From JAEHDI01 sp035455185 (GTDB lineage: Bacteria; Acidobacteriota; Terriglobia; Bryobacterales; Bryobacteraceae), in the NCBI GenBank assembly GCA_035455185.1, contig DATIFQ010000186.1, forward strand, positions 1-54,265: a DNA stretch of 54,265 bases. The letters run 5' to 3'. The notes beneath the pieces are model-generated. The model did not search any database and was not told where the DNA came from. It saw nothing but the letters and a program-made list of their open reading frames with translations. The number at the start of each line of letters is the position of its first letter. The first letter of the stretch is position 1. The translations under genes and the position numbers were made by a program. Below are positions 1 to 9,309 of the stretch, piece after piece.

Positions 1-1122
1 GTCCAGCCCGTTCAGAAATGCGACCTTCATGACCTTCCGCGCGTGAGGGTCGCGGTCGAGGTGCTCGCGAACCTGCCTGCCGACGTCCTTCCAGACCGCG
101 TCGTATTCGGGCGTGCGACCCTCCTTCGGCAACGCGAGCGGCCAGGCATTGGCCGGGTTGCCGTGACGTTCGATGTCAAAGGGGAGCATCATGTGGCTCA
201 CCGGCACACCGTAGCCGGGACCCCAGTAGCCGTGCTTGTCCGTGAAGGCCGAACCATCCAGGTAATTCGCAATTCTCTTGTCGTACTCGGTCCAGTCAAG
301 CTCCGCTTTCGTGCCCTGCACCTTCAGACCTGGACGGTATGCGTAAACCAGCGGCAGGAAGCGATGCTGCTTGGCGAGTTGGTAGTAGGCCAGCTCCTCC
401 GCCGGCGGCATGTTCTTTATCGATCCGTTCCAGACGTCGCCCTTGAGGTGGTTCTCCTGTGGAAGCGCAAAGTCCCAAACGTCGAGCGCTACATTGACGC
501 TGTCGCGGCCGCCATCCCAGGTCACTTCGAGCGTGCCGGTATACGGCCCCGGCGGTGCGGCGCTCCGCTCATTGGGCACGAAGACGTCAACCCAAATGGC
601 GTGATTCCGCTGGTACGGGATGTTGTTGTACAGGTCCGGAATCGAGAACGGAAAGTCGGGAAGCCAGTTCGTTTTCCGGTAGGGCATGAGAGCGTCCGGA
701 TACCAGTCGCGGCCAAGCGACGTCTTCTCGTAACCGGTGGACGGGCGCCGGACTTCCGTGTACCATTCCTTGAAGATCGCGATATTCCGGCCTTCGATTC
801 GCGCACCGCCCAGTTGTTCCAGCTTCGAGAACTTCACATCGAAACCAGCCTGGGGTTCGACAACTTCGATGATCAACTGAAAGGCGGTGAACTCGTTGCG
901 GGCGGCTTTCAGGCGAACCGTTTTCGACGCGGCATCCCACGCGATGTTCCCGTTGCGGGGATTGCCGGTGGGGTAATCCTTATGAATCAGGGGCTGGGCT
1001 TCGATGAGATTGCCAGTCACGGGGCTTACCCGGACGTTTTCACTGACAGCCCAAAGGCGTACGCCCGGCGCTTGCGCGAGGGCATTCACAGCGAGAAAGA
1101 GCAGGAACAATAGCGCACGCAT
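1..1122 (-). CDS. DUF4091-type glycosidase, N-terminal part (runs off the window)
   Basis: Read from ATG at 1122 the minus strand stays open for 374 codons to the window edge, so the C-terminus is missing. It starts with a signal peptide (about residues 1-17, ending ALAQ), so the product is exported. Residues about 24-70 (WAVSENVRVSP, TGNLIE, ARNEFTAFQL) closely match the start of the catalytic part of the large protein at 9310-12267 (WAVPETLKIDP, TGELIE, ARNEFLGFHL), so the two are paralogs. By family knowledge such proteins are presumed glycosidases: a beta-sandwich followed by a TIM barrel; the substrate is unknown. The acidic DEP motif expected in the barrel would lie beyond the edge. The long plus-strand frame across this stretch (43-1113) is a shadow. 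Confidence 0.8.
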   Translation of the reverse strand, partial: MRALLFLLFLAVNALAQAPGVRLWAVSENVRVSPVTGNLIEAQPLIHKDYPTGNPRNGNIAWDAASKTVRLKAARNEFTAFQLIIEVVEPQAGFDVKFSKLEQLGGARIEGRNIAIFKEWYTEVRRPSTGYEKTSLGRDWYPDALMPYRKTNWLPDFPFSIPDLYNNIPYQRNHAIWVDVFVPNERSAAPPGPYTGTLEVTWDGGRDSVNVALDVWDFALPQENHLKGDVWNGSIKNMPPAEELAYYQLAKQHRFLPLVYAYRPGLKVQGTKAELDWTEYDKRIANYLDGSAFTDKHGYWGPGYGVPVSHMMLPFDIERHGNPANAWPLALPKEGRTPEYDAVWKDVGRQVREHLDRDPHARKVMKVAFLNGLD

Positions 1123-1164
1123 GAAAACAAGACTACATCGAAAGCGGTGTACGATGTACGGACG

Positions 1165-2367
1165 ATGACACGCATTTTCCTGTTGCTGATCTTGTCTTGC
1201 TGCCTGCCCGCTCAGGAGCAGCGCACCGAGAGCTTCCTTGGCAACCTCGCTCCGATCATACGTTCGATTCATCAGGAACGCGGATTCCCTATGTCGTACG
1301 CAGACCGGAAAGGCCTGCCTGTCGATCAGTGGCGCAGCCGGGGGCGGGCAGAGGTGCAGCGGGCGCTGTCGTACTCGCCGAAGACCGTACCGCTCGATGT
1401 GAAAGTCGAGTCGACCGTTGAGCGGGACGGCTACGAGATCCGCCGGATCACCTTCGCCGCCTCGCCGCACTACCGCGTGCCGGCATTCCTGCTCGTTCCC
1501 AAGCGAGGCAAGGGGCCGTACCCCGGCGTCGTGGCGCTGCACGACCATGGCGGGTGGTTTTTCCACGGCAAAGAGAAACTCGTCCGCATGGAGGGAGAGC
1601 ACCAGTCGCTGAAGGACTTTCGCGAGCGCTACTACGGAGGACGAACGTTCGCCGATGAACTGGCGAAGCGCGGTTTCGTTGTGATCGTGCCGGATGCGTT
1701 CTATTGGGGCGAGCGAAGGCTCCAGTACGCTCAACCGCCGGCGGATTTTCAGAAAAGGCTCGCCGGGCTCGATCCAGCGTCAACCGAATACGTGCTCGCC
1801 GTGAACTCCTATTTGCGAGAGCGGAACACGGAACTCAACACGTGGCTGTCGTTTTGCGGAACAAGCTGGATGGGCATCGTGGTTCATGACGACCGCCGTA
1901 GTGTGGATGTGCTGGCGTCGCTGCCGGAGGTGGACGCGAAACGCATTGGCTGCCTGGGGCTGTCGGGCGGCGGGTACCGTTCCACCTATCTCACCGGCAT
2001 GGAGCCTCGCATTAGGGCTTCCGTGATCGTCGGTTGGATGACGTCGCTGCCGACAACGCTCGACATCACATACTCAGTCCACTCGGCGCTGTTCGACGCT
2101 CACGGAGCGCATGCCAATCTTGATCACCCCGACATCGCTTCTCTGGCTGCGCCCGATTGCGCGACGTTCGTGCAGAACTGCGCGCGCGACCGTCTCTTTA
2201 CGCGAGAGGGCATGGAGTCGTCGGCGGAGAAGATCCGGGCCGTGTACTCGGACCTCAAACACCCCGAGCGGTACCAGGCGAGGTTCTACGATGTCCCGCA
2301 CCAGTTCAACGTCCAGATGCAGGAGGATGCCTTCGCCTGGCTCGAGAAGTGGCTGGGCGGACGCTAA
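1165..2367 (+). CDS. exported alpha/beta hydrolase (acetyl-xylan-esterase / dienelactone-hydrolase-like)
   Basis: A 400-residue protein when started at ATG 1165, which places a hydrophobic signal peptide (residues 2-14) at the N-terminus; an upstream in-frame ATG at 1147 adds six residues. The nucleophile elbow GLSGGG puts Ser at about 267. Asp at about 342 (CARDRLF) and His at about 380 (VPHQF) are candidates for the rest of the triad. LHDHGG near 125 fits an oxyanion-hole loop. Family knowledge suggests removal of acetyl or similar ester groups from polysaccharides; the substrate is not readable. It diverges from the gene at 1-1122 with 42 bases between the starts. TACGAT at 1150-1155 could be a -10 close to the start codon. 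It converges on the oxidoreductase at 2389. Confidence 0.82.
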   Translation: MTRIFLLLILSCCLPAQEQRTESFLGNLAPIIRSIHQERGFPMSYADRKGLPVDQWRSRGRAEVQRALSYSPKTVPLDVKVESTVERDGYEIRRITFAASPHYRVPAFLLVPKRGKGPYPGVVALHDHGGWFFHGKEKLVRMEGEHQSLKDFRERYYGGRTFADELAKRGFVVIVPDAFYWGERRLQYAQPPADFQKRLAGLDPASTEYVLAVNSYLRERNTELNTWLSFCGTSWMGIVVHDDRRSVDVLASLPEVDAKRIGCLGLSGGGYRSTYLTGMEPRIRASVIVGWMTSLPTTLDITYSVHSALFDAHGAHANLDHPDIASLAAPDCATFVQNCARDRLFTREGMESSAEKIRAVYSDLKHPERYQARFYDVPHQFNVQMQEDAFAWLEKWLGGR

Positions 2368-2388
2368 GACGCCCGTACAGGTTCCCTG

Positions 2389-3690
2389 TCAGACTTCGAG
2401 CTTCCATGGCGCGCGGTACGGCCGGAGGAGGTACTGGAGCGCTTCCTGTTGGAGCACGGTCTGCTTCTGGTCGTCCCAATCGAGGCGAAGTTTGGAGCGA
2501 TACGAGGCGTTGCCGAGCAGACAGGTCGCTGAAGACCGATAGCATTTCTCGATGTCGCTGTTCGGGCGCTGACGCGTTTTCACGCACTCCAGAAAGTTGA
2601 CCCAGTGGAGCGGGTGCGGGTCGGCCACCCGTTTCATTTCGAAGGCCTCAAGGTCAGAGCCCTTTTCCGGCGTCACGCGGCACACGTTGCGGTCGACGTA
2701 GAGCGTGCCCCGCGTGCCGTGGAAGTTAACGCCCATCAGACGGCTGGTCATTCCTTCGGTGTTGTTGCAGCGGTGCTCCCAGGAGCCAATGAATCCCGGG
2801 TATTCGAAGGACACCAGCATCGTGTCGGGCGTCTCGCGGTTGTCGGTGAACCAGAGCTTCCCGCCCAGGGCGGTAATGGCTTTCGGCATCGGGTCGTCTA
2901 ACGCCATTTGCAGAATGTCGAGCATGTGGACGCCGGAATCGGTTAGCTGGCCGCCCGCGTAATCCCAGAACCAGCGGAAAAACGAGTAGCTGTGCGGGTA
3001 GACGCCGAAGCGATTGGGGTTGAAGGGGCGGTCCGGCGCCGGCCCGAGCCACAGTTGGTAATCGAGGTCCTTCGGTGGCGTCCCATCCGGTGGGTTACCA
3101 ATGCCTGCCTGCGGCGCGTTCTCGTAGATCCAGCTCCGGCAGAACGTGATCTTCCCCAATTGGCCGCTGCGGACGATCTCAGCGGCCTTCTGGAAGTGGG
3201 CACCGGAGCGCTGCCAGGTGCCGGCCTGCACGACGCGCTCGTACTTACGCGCAGCCGCGACCATCTTCTGGCCTTCGTCGATACCGAGACAAACCGGTTT
3301 CTCGACGTAGACGTCCTTGCCAGCCTTGCAGGCTTCGACCTCCATGTACGGATGCCAGTGGTCGGGCGTCGAGATGCAGACGAAGTCAATCGACTTGTCC
3401 GCGATAATCTCGCGAAAATCGCGGATCTCTTTCGGCTGATGGTTCTGGCGGCGGGCAATTGCGGCCGCCCGCTCCATGTTGGGCTGGAATACGTCGCAGA
3501 CGGCGGCGATCTCCACGCCCGGCTGGCGGGCGGCGACGCCGAGGTTCTCCGAGCCCATCACGCCGGTGCCGATGAACCCTCCGCGAATCCTGTCGTTCGC
3601 TCCGCGGATGCTGCCGGTGAAGATCGATGTCGTGAATGCGGCCCCTGCGGCCTTTAGAAATTGCCTGCGGGCACTGTCAGATGTGTCCAT
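2389..3690 (-). CDS. Gfo/Idh/MocA family oxidoreductase with Tat signal
   Basis: 433 residues. A twin-arginine motif (ARRQFLK, residues 7-13) and hydrophobic stretch indicate export by Tat as a folded cofactor-bound enzyme. The Rossmann motif GFIGTGVMG is at 38-46 and the family hallmark EKP at 130-132, followed by the C-terminal alpha/beta domain (DSGVHMLDI). Family members oxidise or reduce sugars with NAD(P), often making 3-keto-glycosides, or cleave glycosides by transient oxidation. GGAGG at 3701-3697 sits six bases before the ATG, the expected arrangement for an internal operon gene; the esterase at 3715-5748 lies just upstream, 24 bases away. Exact substrate unknown. Confidence 0.9.
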   Translation of the reverse strand: MDTSDSARRQFLKAAGAAFTTSIFTGSIRGANDRIRGGFIGTGVMGSENLGVAARQPGVEIAAVCDVFQPNMERAAAIARRQNHQPKEIRDFREIIADKSIDFVCISTPDHWHPYMEVEACKAGKDVYVEKPVCLGIDEGQKMVAAARKYERVVQAGTWQRSGAHFQKAAEIVRSGQLGKITFCRSWIYENAPQAGIGNPPDGTPPKDLDYQLWLGPAPDRPFNPNRFGVYPHSYSFFRWFWDYAGGQLTDSGVHMLDILQMALDDPMPKAITALGGKLWFTDNRETPDTMLVSFEYPGFIGSWEHRCNNTEGMTSRLMGVNFHGTRGTLYVDRNVCRVTPEKGSDLEAFEMKRVADPHPLHWVNFLECVKTRQRPNSDIEKCYRSSATCLLGNASYRSKLRLDWDDQKQTVLQQEALQYLLRPYRAPWKLEV

Positions 3691-3714
3691 TTGAGTCCTC
3701 CGTAAAATGAGCTT

Positions 3715-5748
3715 TCAGTTTACCCGCCGGGCTGCGGGCCGTGCAGGATTGCGCGGCACCGCCAATTCGAGCCGGTGCAAATGCCGCGAGTGCAACTGGA
3801 ATGCCTGGTAAAGCTTTTCCGTGCCGTAGCGTACGTCGGGCGTGTAGTGATAGCTCCACGATTCGTTGTCGAGCAACAGGAGGATCTTCGCCCCGGCGGG
3901 CGCATCGGGGGAAAGGCGGATCAGGCTGGTCCTTTCTTTCGAGCTGGTCCACTCAAGCTGCTTCTGTTCCTGGATGTCGCCGATTTCCGTGACATGGGGC
4001 GAATCGGTGTAGACTTTCGTACGGTACCAGTTGTTCTTGTCGAACGGGTCCATACCATAGGCCAGCTTGACCCAGATAGTCGCCTCCTCGCCCGGTTCGA
4101 GGATTCCGTTCCCGTTGCCCTTGCCTTCGGTTACCGTGCGGGAAATCGATCCACCGCCACCCTGGTTGCCCTTCTGGCGGAAGACGTTCAACGTCATCGT
4201 GCGGCCGTCGAGAATCTCGACCGCCAGTGGCACGGGGATGGCTTCCGGGATGATCAGGACGTCCACGTTCTTCGACGTCTCGTGCCAGCCGTCGAACGTC
4301 GTTGTGACTGTAAGGCGGGCCGGCGCAAAGTGGCCGGTACCGGCGGTGAACGTGGCGCGAAGCCGGTCGGACAGGTCGACGAAGTCGCCCGGTTCGATCT
4401 TCGGGACCGCGGCCGTCTCCGCCACCAGCCGCACGGTCGGATACTCGCTCGACACCGCGACCTTCACATCGGTCATCGCCTCGCCGCGGGGATTGTAGAT
4501 GCGGATGGGCATCCGGACTTCGGTGCCGGGCGGCAGACGAAGCCGGTCTTTCGGAGTAACAGGCAACAGAACCGGCGGTTCGGCGCCCGTACCCGGTCCA
4601 GAGAAGCTGACTTGGTGCCCGGCTCCGTCGACGGTGAAACTCATCCGGCCGGCGGTGTCGGGAGTTACTTCACGGGTGTTGGTCTTGCCGGCGGAAAGAT
4701 CGTGGTCGAACAGTTTGTACGCGCGCCCTGCCTGATAGAGCGGAGGGGTGGTGATCGTGATCCGCCGGTCTCGAACGGGTGGCCCGTCCGGTTCCCAGCG
4801 GCGCGTGGTCACCCGTAGACCCTCCTGCCTGACGCCCTCCAGCAAGGTGATGCCCGGCTCGTTTCCTTCGGCCTCGACGCGATAGCCCCAGACCTCGAAC
4901 TTACGGTACGGGTTTGCGTGACTGAAGACTTCCGGCACATTATCCAGCGCGGATTTAGCGAAGGCCCGCATGTGGAAGTCGAAGGTCTCGCCTATGGAGG
5001 TCGCCCAGTGGCGATGGTACTCGTCCTGACGGTACTCGAAATCCACCTCGTGCGCGCGAGCGTACACGTCGCGCATCTCCTCGTGGTACTGGCTGATGTA
5101 GTCGCCGCTGGCGCGAATGAGCCGTACCATCGTGTGCCCATGGTTCGCGGCATGGTCCTTCAAACGCCAAAGCGTGCGGCGGCCTTTGTCACCGACGTAG
5201 AACTCGTGGCCGGGGTTGAACGCCGAGGCGCTCCCGATGAGGTGCGGATACCGTGCGCTCGTCCACAGGCTCATGAAGCCGCCCATGCTGAGGCCGGAGG
5301 TCGCGCGGTGGCGCCTGTCCGTCAGCGTCCGGTAGGTAGAGTCGATGTGGGCGACGAGTTCCTGAAAGTATTCGCCGAAGTCATTATCGCCGCCGTTCTC
5401 CAGAAGATCCCATGGCGAGCCGCCGTAGAAGCCGGTGTAATTCTTCGCGACGAATCCATCCACGGCGACGACAATCACGTCATGTTTCGCGACGAAATCG
5501 GTTATTTTGGGCACCGTGTCCGTGCCGTTGTCGTACCGCTCCAGCGTGTAGCGGTCGCTGTGTCCATGGAAATAGTAGATGACGGGATAGGCCTTCCCAC
5601 TCGTCTCGTACGCGGGCGGCAGAAAGATGCGGTAATAGCGCGGCTGCCCGAAAACCTTCGAGGGATGAGTGCGGTCGTGGAACGGCTGCCGCGCGGAACC
5701 GGCGGCCGCCGCAAGAGCGAGTAGAATTGTCAGGACGTATCGCATCAT
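3715..5748 (-). CDS. exported esterase-D-like hydrolase with long beta-sandwich C-terminus
   Basis: 677 residues. A signal peptide (1-19) precedes an alpha/beta hydrolase of the putative-esterase type: YYFHGH near 58-63 for the oxyanion hole, nucleophile elbow GLSMGG with Ser at about 154, and a His candidate in the DEYHRHW stretch. From about residue 290 the protein continues with beta-rich modules that resemble CARDB/Ig-like repeats. One segment (GNGNGILEPGEEATIWV) resembles the Asp/Asn-Gly plus PGE turn of extracellular beta-sandwich modules. The start may be either of two adjacent ATGs. TATGAT at 5759-5754 lies five bases before the first. The Tat oxidoreductase follows, so the pair probably forms one transcript. 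Confidence 0.82.
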   Translation of the reverse strand: MMRYVLTILLALAAAAGSARQPFHDRTHPSKVFGQPRYYRIFLPPAYETSGKAYPVIYYFHGHSDRYTLERYDNGTDTVPKITDFVAKHDVIVVAVDGFVAKNYTGFYGGSPWDLLENGGDNDFGEYFQELVAHIDSTYRTLTDRRHRATSGLSMGGFMSLWTSARYPHLIGSASAFNPGHEFYVGDKGRRTLWRLKDHAANHGHTMVRLIRASGDYISQYHEEMRDVYARAHEVDFEYRQDEYHRHWATSIGETFDFHMRAFAKSALDNVPEVFSHANPYRKFEVWGYRVEAEGNEPGITLLEGVRQEGLRVTTRRWEPDGPPVRDRRITITTPPLYQAGRAYKLFDHDLSAGKTNTREVTPDTAGRMSFTVDGAGHQVSFSGPGTGAEPPVLLPVTPKDRLRLPPGTEVRMPIRIYNPRGEAMTDVKVAVSSEYPTVRLVAETAAVPKIEPGDFVDLSDRLRATFTAGTGHFAPARLTVTTTFDGWHETSKNVDVLIIPEAIPVPLAVEILDGRTMTLNVFRQKGNQGGGGSISRTVTEGKGNGNGILEPGEEATIWVKLAYGMDPFDKNNWYRTKVYTDSPHVTEIGDIQEQKQLEWTSSKERTSLIRLSPDAPAGAKILLLLDNESWSYHYTPDVRYGTEKLYQAFQLHSRHLHRLELAVPRNPARPAARRVN

Positions 5749-5753
5749 CGAGA

Positions 5754-5759
5754 ATCATA
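5754..5759 (-). promoter_or_regulatory. candidate -10 hexamer TATGAT just before a start codon
   Basis: TATGAT on the minus strand ends five bases before ATG 5748 and eight before the second ATG at 5745. No Shine-Dalgarno is visible. A transcript from this hexamer would start at or inside the start codon region, so it would be leaderless. I see no good -35. Confidence 0.4.
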
Positions 5760-5776
5760 GAGGATTTGGTGACTGC

Positions 5777-8671
5777 ATGATCAGGATCGGAATCATTCTT
5801 GTGTCCTTTCTGCTCTGCGGAAGCGTGGGAGCGGCGGACCTGTGGGAGCTGGCGAACAGTAAGCGCGACGTGCACCGGTTCTCAACTCTTTTCACGGCGC
5901 AGGACGTGCGGGACCGCCTCTCGACCGGGGACAGCATCGACGCCGCCATCGATTGGTGCAAGCGTACTGCTGTGACGCGCGTCTACATCGAATCGTTCCG
6001 CGACGGCTACCAGGCCGAGCGGCAGACGCTGCTGCACGCCAAGGAGCGCTTTCAGAAGGCAGGAATCGACGTCTCAGGGTGCATCACTACGACCGGTGTC
6101 GGCAAGCGCTCGACCGGCTGGCGGCCGTTGTCCTGCTACACCGACAAGCCCACCCAGCAGAAGATCAAGTCGGTCTTCGAGTTCACCGCGTCGATCTTCG
6201 ACGAGATCATGATCGACGACTTCTGGTTCACCGACTGCACGTGCGCCGAGTGCGAAGCAGCCCGGAAGGCGCGGACGGCGACAGTCGGTGACAAGGCCTA
6301 CCCGGTCCCCGGCGACACATGGGAAGACTACCGCTGCGAGCTGATGGTCCGCCTCTCGCGCGACTACATGCTGGCAGCCGCAAAGAAGGTCAACCCGAAG
6401 GCGCGACTCATCATCAAGTACCCGCAATGGTACGACCGCTTTCACGACCGCGGGTACGAGGTTGCGCGGCAGACGGCGGACTTCGACCGTATCTGGGTAG
6501 GCACCGAGACGCGCGATCGGGACAAGGGCGGCGTCGTGCCCTACGAAGCGTATTTCATCATGCGATGGCTGGGACGGCTCGGCGGCAGCAAGACCGGCGG
6601 CGGCTGGTACGATCCGTTTGACACGACGGGACAGACCTATATCGAGCAGGCGCGCCAGACCGTGCTGGGAGGCGCGCGCGAATCGATGCTGTTCTGTTAC
6701 GGCGGCCTGCTCAGGAACACCGGGCCGGCGAACGTTGAGGAGCTTCGCGGGCACATCCCGGAATTGTTCGTGATCGCCGACGAGGTAGGCAAACGGCAGC
6801 CCGCTGGCATCGCCGCGTACAAGCCACCGAACAGCCATCCGGAGAAGGAACAGTTCATCTTCGATTACATCGGGATGCTTGGCTTGCCGCTCGTTCCTTG
6901 CCACGAGTTCCCGGAGGACGCGCAAGCGGCGTTTTTCTCCGTCCACGCGCTAAAGGACCCGGACTTCGCCGAGAAGCTGTCACGGCTGATCGGACGTGGC
7001 AGGCCGGTTTTACTCACTGACGGCCTGGTGCAGGGGCTGGGAGGAAAGGTGAAGCTGGACGTCGAAAACGTGCAGATCCTGCCGGTCGGGGGCGACCCGA
7101 AGTCGCTGCTGAAACTGTCACGCGAAAAGCTGGACGTGATGCGAGAGCCGCTCCTGCGGCCGTTCCGGGTGGCTTTCAGCGCGCCCAACGAGGCCGGCTT
7201 GTACCTGTTCGACGACGGGAGCTGGGTGGTCGAGAACTTCACCGGCCAGGAGGCGAGTGTCGATCTCAACGAAAAGAAGCTTAAGATCGCCCCCCGAGAG
7301 TGGACCTACGAGTGGCGGGCGCCGTCGCCGCGCGACACCGTCGTTATCCGGCCCGTCGAGATTCACGATGTGCTGGTGAACCCCGGCATGGGCATTCAGA
7401 CGTTCCAGCGGTTCAACGGAGACCCGCCGCTCCGGGACATGACGTGGTCCGAGGAAGGCCCGACCCGACCGTCGCCGGTGCCCACCGCGAAACCGGACTA
7501 CCCCGGTTCTTCAATCGCCTATTTTCGCTGGTATTGGATACAAATCGAGCCGAAAGAGGGCCAATTCCGCTGGGAAATCGTCGACAACGCGATCGCCGAA
7601 GCGCAGAAGCGCGGCCAGAAACTGGACTTCCGCGTCATGCCCTACGACGAGGGACACCCGCTACCGGAGTGGTACCGCAACACCGGCGCCCGGCGCGCGA
7701 ACAAGCCGACGGACCCGGACGGCCAGATCTGGTCCCCCGACTCGGGCGATCCATTGTACTTGAAGCACTGGAACAGGCTGACGCGCGAACTCGGGAAACG
7801 CTATGACGGCCACCCCGGTGTGAATAGTGTGGATATCTCCACTGTTGGCTATTGGGGCGAAGGATGGGGACCCTATCTGCCCGATTGGAACGCGCAGCAG
7901 GCGTTGATCGACGCCTATCTCCAGTCGTTTCGGAAGACCCCGCTTCTGATGAACTTTGACGTGACCGAGGCCTTGGCTCACGCGACGAAGAACGGTGCGG
8001 GCTGGCGGCTCGATTGTTGGGGCGACATGGGCAACTACTGGGAGAGTTGGGGCACGTACCTCTCGCACATGTTCGACACGTATCCACAGACGCTCGTGCG
8101 GGCCGGAGCGCAGGAGGCATGGCGGAGCGGTCCGGTCTCGCTCGAAACCTGTTGGGTCCCGCCATACTGGAAAGCCCACAACTACAACATCGACTACATC
8201 ATGGAGCAGGCCCTCCGCTGGCACGTAACGTCCGTGAACATCAAGTCGGCGCGCATCCCACCGGAGTGGAAGGGAAAGTTCGAGGAGTTCCAGAAGAAGA
8301 TGGGCTACCGTTTCATCCTGCGGCGGCTGGAGTACCCGAAGCGAGTGAAGGCCGGCGCGAAGATGCCCGTGAACATGTGGTGGCTGAACGCGGGCGTCGC
8401 GCCGGCATACGATCCCTACGACCTGGCGCTGGAATTACGCTCGGGAAATACAGGATCGGTCATTCGGCTCCCGGCGGACGTTCGCAAATGGATGCCGGGC
8501 GACTCGCTCGTTGAAGGCGACGTGTCCTTCCCGGCCAGTCTGAAGCCGGGGGAATATCGCGTGCGAGTAGGGCTCCTCGATCCGCGGACCGGAAACCCAG
8601 CGGTGAAGCTGGCCATCGAGGGCAGGCAGCCCGACGGCTGGTACGACGTCGGAAGCATCCGGGTGGAGTGA
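5777..8671 (+). CDS. exported two-module TIM-barrel glycosidase-like fusion (C-terminal half DUF4832/GH-A-like)
   Basis: 964 residues from ATG 5777, chosen because it places the signal peptide (MIRIG..., about 1-20) at the N-terminus; an open frame reaches back to 5669 inside the neighbouring gene. Residues about 30-450 look like a barrel-type glycosidase: FDEIMIDDFWF at 141-151, then an unusual cysteine cluster CTCAEC at 154-159. From about residue 530 a second module starts with HDVLVNPGMGIQTF and continues with AYFRWYW, PKEGQFRW and YWGEGWGPY (Glu near 695), typical of clan GH-A-like barrels in DUF4832/DUF4874 proteins. A beta-sandwich ends the protein. It converges on the gene at 8679 with seven bases between. 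Function inferred as polysaccharide hydrolysis; substrate unknown. Confidence 0.72.
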   Translation: MIRIGIILVSFLLCGSVGAADLWELANSKRDVHRFSTLFTAQDVRDRLSTGDSIDAAIDWCKRTAVTRVYIESFRDGYQAERQTLLHAKERFQKAGIDVSGCITTTGVGKRSTGWRPLSCYTDKPTQQKIKSVFEFTASIFDEIMIDDFWFTDCTCAECEAARKARTATVGDKAYPVPGDTWEDYRCELMVRLSRDYMLAAAKKVNPKARLIIKYPQWYDRFHDRGYEVARQTADFDRIWVGTETRDRDKGGVVPYEAYFIMRWLGRLGGSKTGGGWYDPFDTTGQTYIEQARQTVLGGARESMLFCYGGLLRNTGPANVEELRGHIPELFVIADEVGKRQPAGIAAYKPPNSHPEKEQFIFDYIGMLGLPLVPCHEFPEDAQAAFFSVHALKDPDFAEKLSRLIGRGRPVLLTDGLVQGLGGKVKLDVENVQILPVGGDPKSLLKLSREKLDVMREPLLRPFRVAFSAPNEAGLYLFDDGSWVVENFTGQEASVDLNEKKLKIAPREWTYEWRAPSPRDTVVIRPVEIHDVLVNPGMGIQTFQRFNGDPPLRDMTWSEEGPTRPSPVPTAKPDYPGSSIAYFRWYWIQIEPKEGQFRWEIVDNAIAEAQKRGQKLDFRVMPYDEGHPLPEWYRNTGARRANKPTDPDGQIWSPDSGDPLYLKHWNRLTRELGKRYDGHPGVNSVDISTVGYWGEGWGPYLPDWNAQQALIDAYLQSFRKTPLLMNFDVTEALAHATKNGAGWRLDCWGDMGNYWESWGTYLSHMFDTYPQTLVRAGAQEAWRSGPVSLETCWVPPYWKAHNYNIDYIMEQALRWHVTSVNIKSARIPPEWKGKFEEFQKKMGYRFILRRLEYPKRVKAGAKMPVNMWWLNAGVAPAYDPYDLALELRSGNTGSVIRLPADVRKWMPGDSLVEGDVSFPASLKPGEYRVRVGLLDPRTGNPAVKLAIEGRQPDGWYDVGSIRVE

Positions 8672-8678
8672 GGGCGGC

Positions 8679-9308
8679 TCAGCGCGGATCCACGTACTCG
8701 ACCCAAACGAGCTCGCACGAACCGCTTCCGCTGTCGGTGCGGCTTAAAGAACTGGTCCAGCTCCAGCCGTCCTTACCGGAGACGCGGACGAGGTAGCCTC
8801 CCAAGCCGACGAGCTGCCCGTTGCGCAGCGCCAGCAACTGGTCCTTGATCTGGTCCGTGGATGGGATCATGTGCATGTTCGAGCTGTGGTTGGCAATCTC
8901 GGTCATCGGGATTGGCGGCTGGTTATCCTTGGGCATCCAGCGAAACCAGCGCTGGCCCTGCCAGATCGATAGCCGGTCGATCACCCGCTGATCCGACATC
9001 GGTCCCCAGCCCAGCGCGAGATCGACCGGCGCGACTTTTGCTCCGCCGTCGAACCAGTAGCGCTCGCTGCGAAGCACGCGGGCACGCAGGCGAAAGCTAG
9101 CCAGAGGCTTGATGGTCAAGCCCTTGTATTCCCAGGGCGCGACGGATTCGGCCGGACTCTGAGACGGGTCTTCGGAAACGAGGACACCCGGCGGATACGT
9201 GACGCTACCCTCATAGAGCGCATACACCACAGCGATGCCTACCAGGATTGCACCAACCAGCAGCCTCCTCGAGGAATTCGCCGCGGCGTCGATGATCCGG
9301 ACCGACAT
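8679..9308 (-). CDS. membrane-anchored protein of unknown function
   Basis: 209 residues. One hydrophobic segment at about 16-33 anchors the N-terminus and the rest (YEGSVTYPPGVLVSEDPSQ onward) should lie outside. I do not recognise the family. The soluble part carries many Trp and Arg residues (ERYWFDGGAK, WQGQRWFRWMP) and a glycine-rich end, which would suit a beta-rich fold. ATG 9308 is one base from the stop codon of the glycosidase at 9310-12267, so it is probably translated by coupling as the last gene of the nucleoside hydrolase-glycosidase operon. No Shine-Dalgarno is apparent. Confidence 0.65.
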   Translation of the reverse strand: MSVRIIDAAANSSRRLLVGAILVGIAVVYALYEGSVTYPPGVLVSEDPSQSPAESVAPWEYKGLTIKPLASFRLRARVLRSERYWFDGGAKVAPVDLALGWGPMSDQRVIDRLSIWQGQRWFRWMPKDNQPPIPMTEIANHSSNMHMIPSTDQIKDQLLALRNGQLVGLGGYLVRVSGKDGWSWTSSLSRTDSGSGSCELVWVEYVDPR

Positions 9309-9309
9309 G

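Noticed and set aside
43..1113. 356-codon plus-strand open frame
   Set aside because: Antisense to a clear signal-peptide glycosidase on the minus strand; its composition is the Arg/Val/Ala-rich type of shadow frames in GC-rich DNA.
3775..4818. 347-codon plus-strand open frame
   Set aside because: Antisense to the esterase at 3715-5748; no recognisable domain or start.
5669..5776. Extended start of the two-barrel fusion
   Set aside because: Lies in the neighbouring gene's start region and would hide the signal peptide that begins at 5777.
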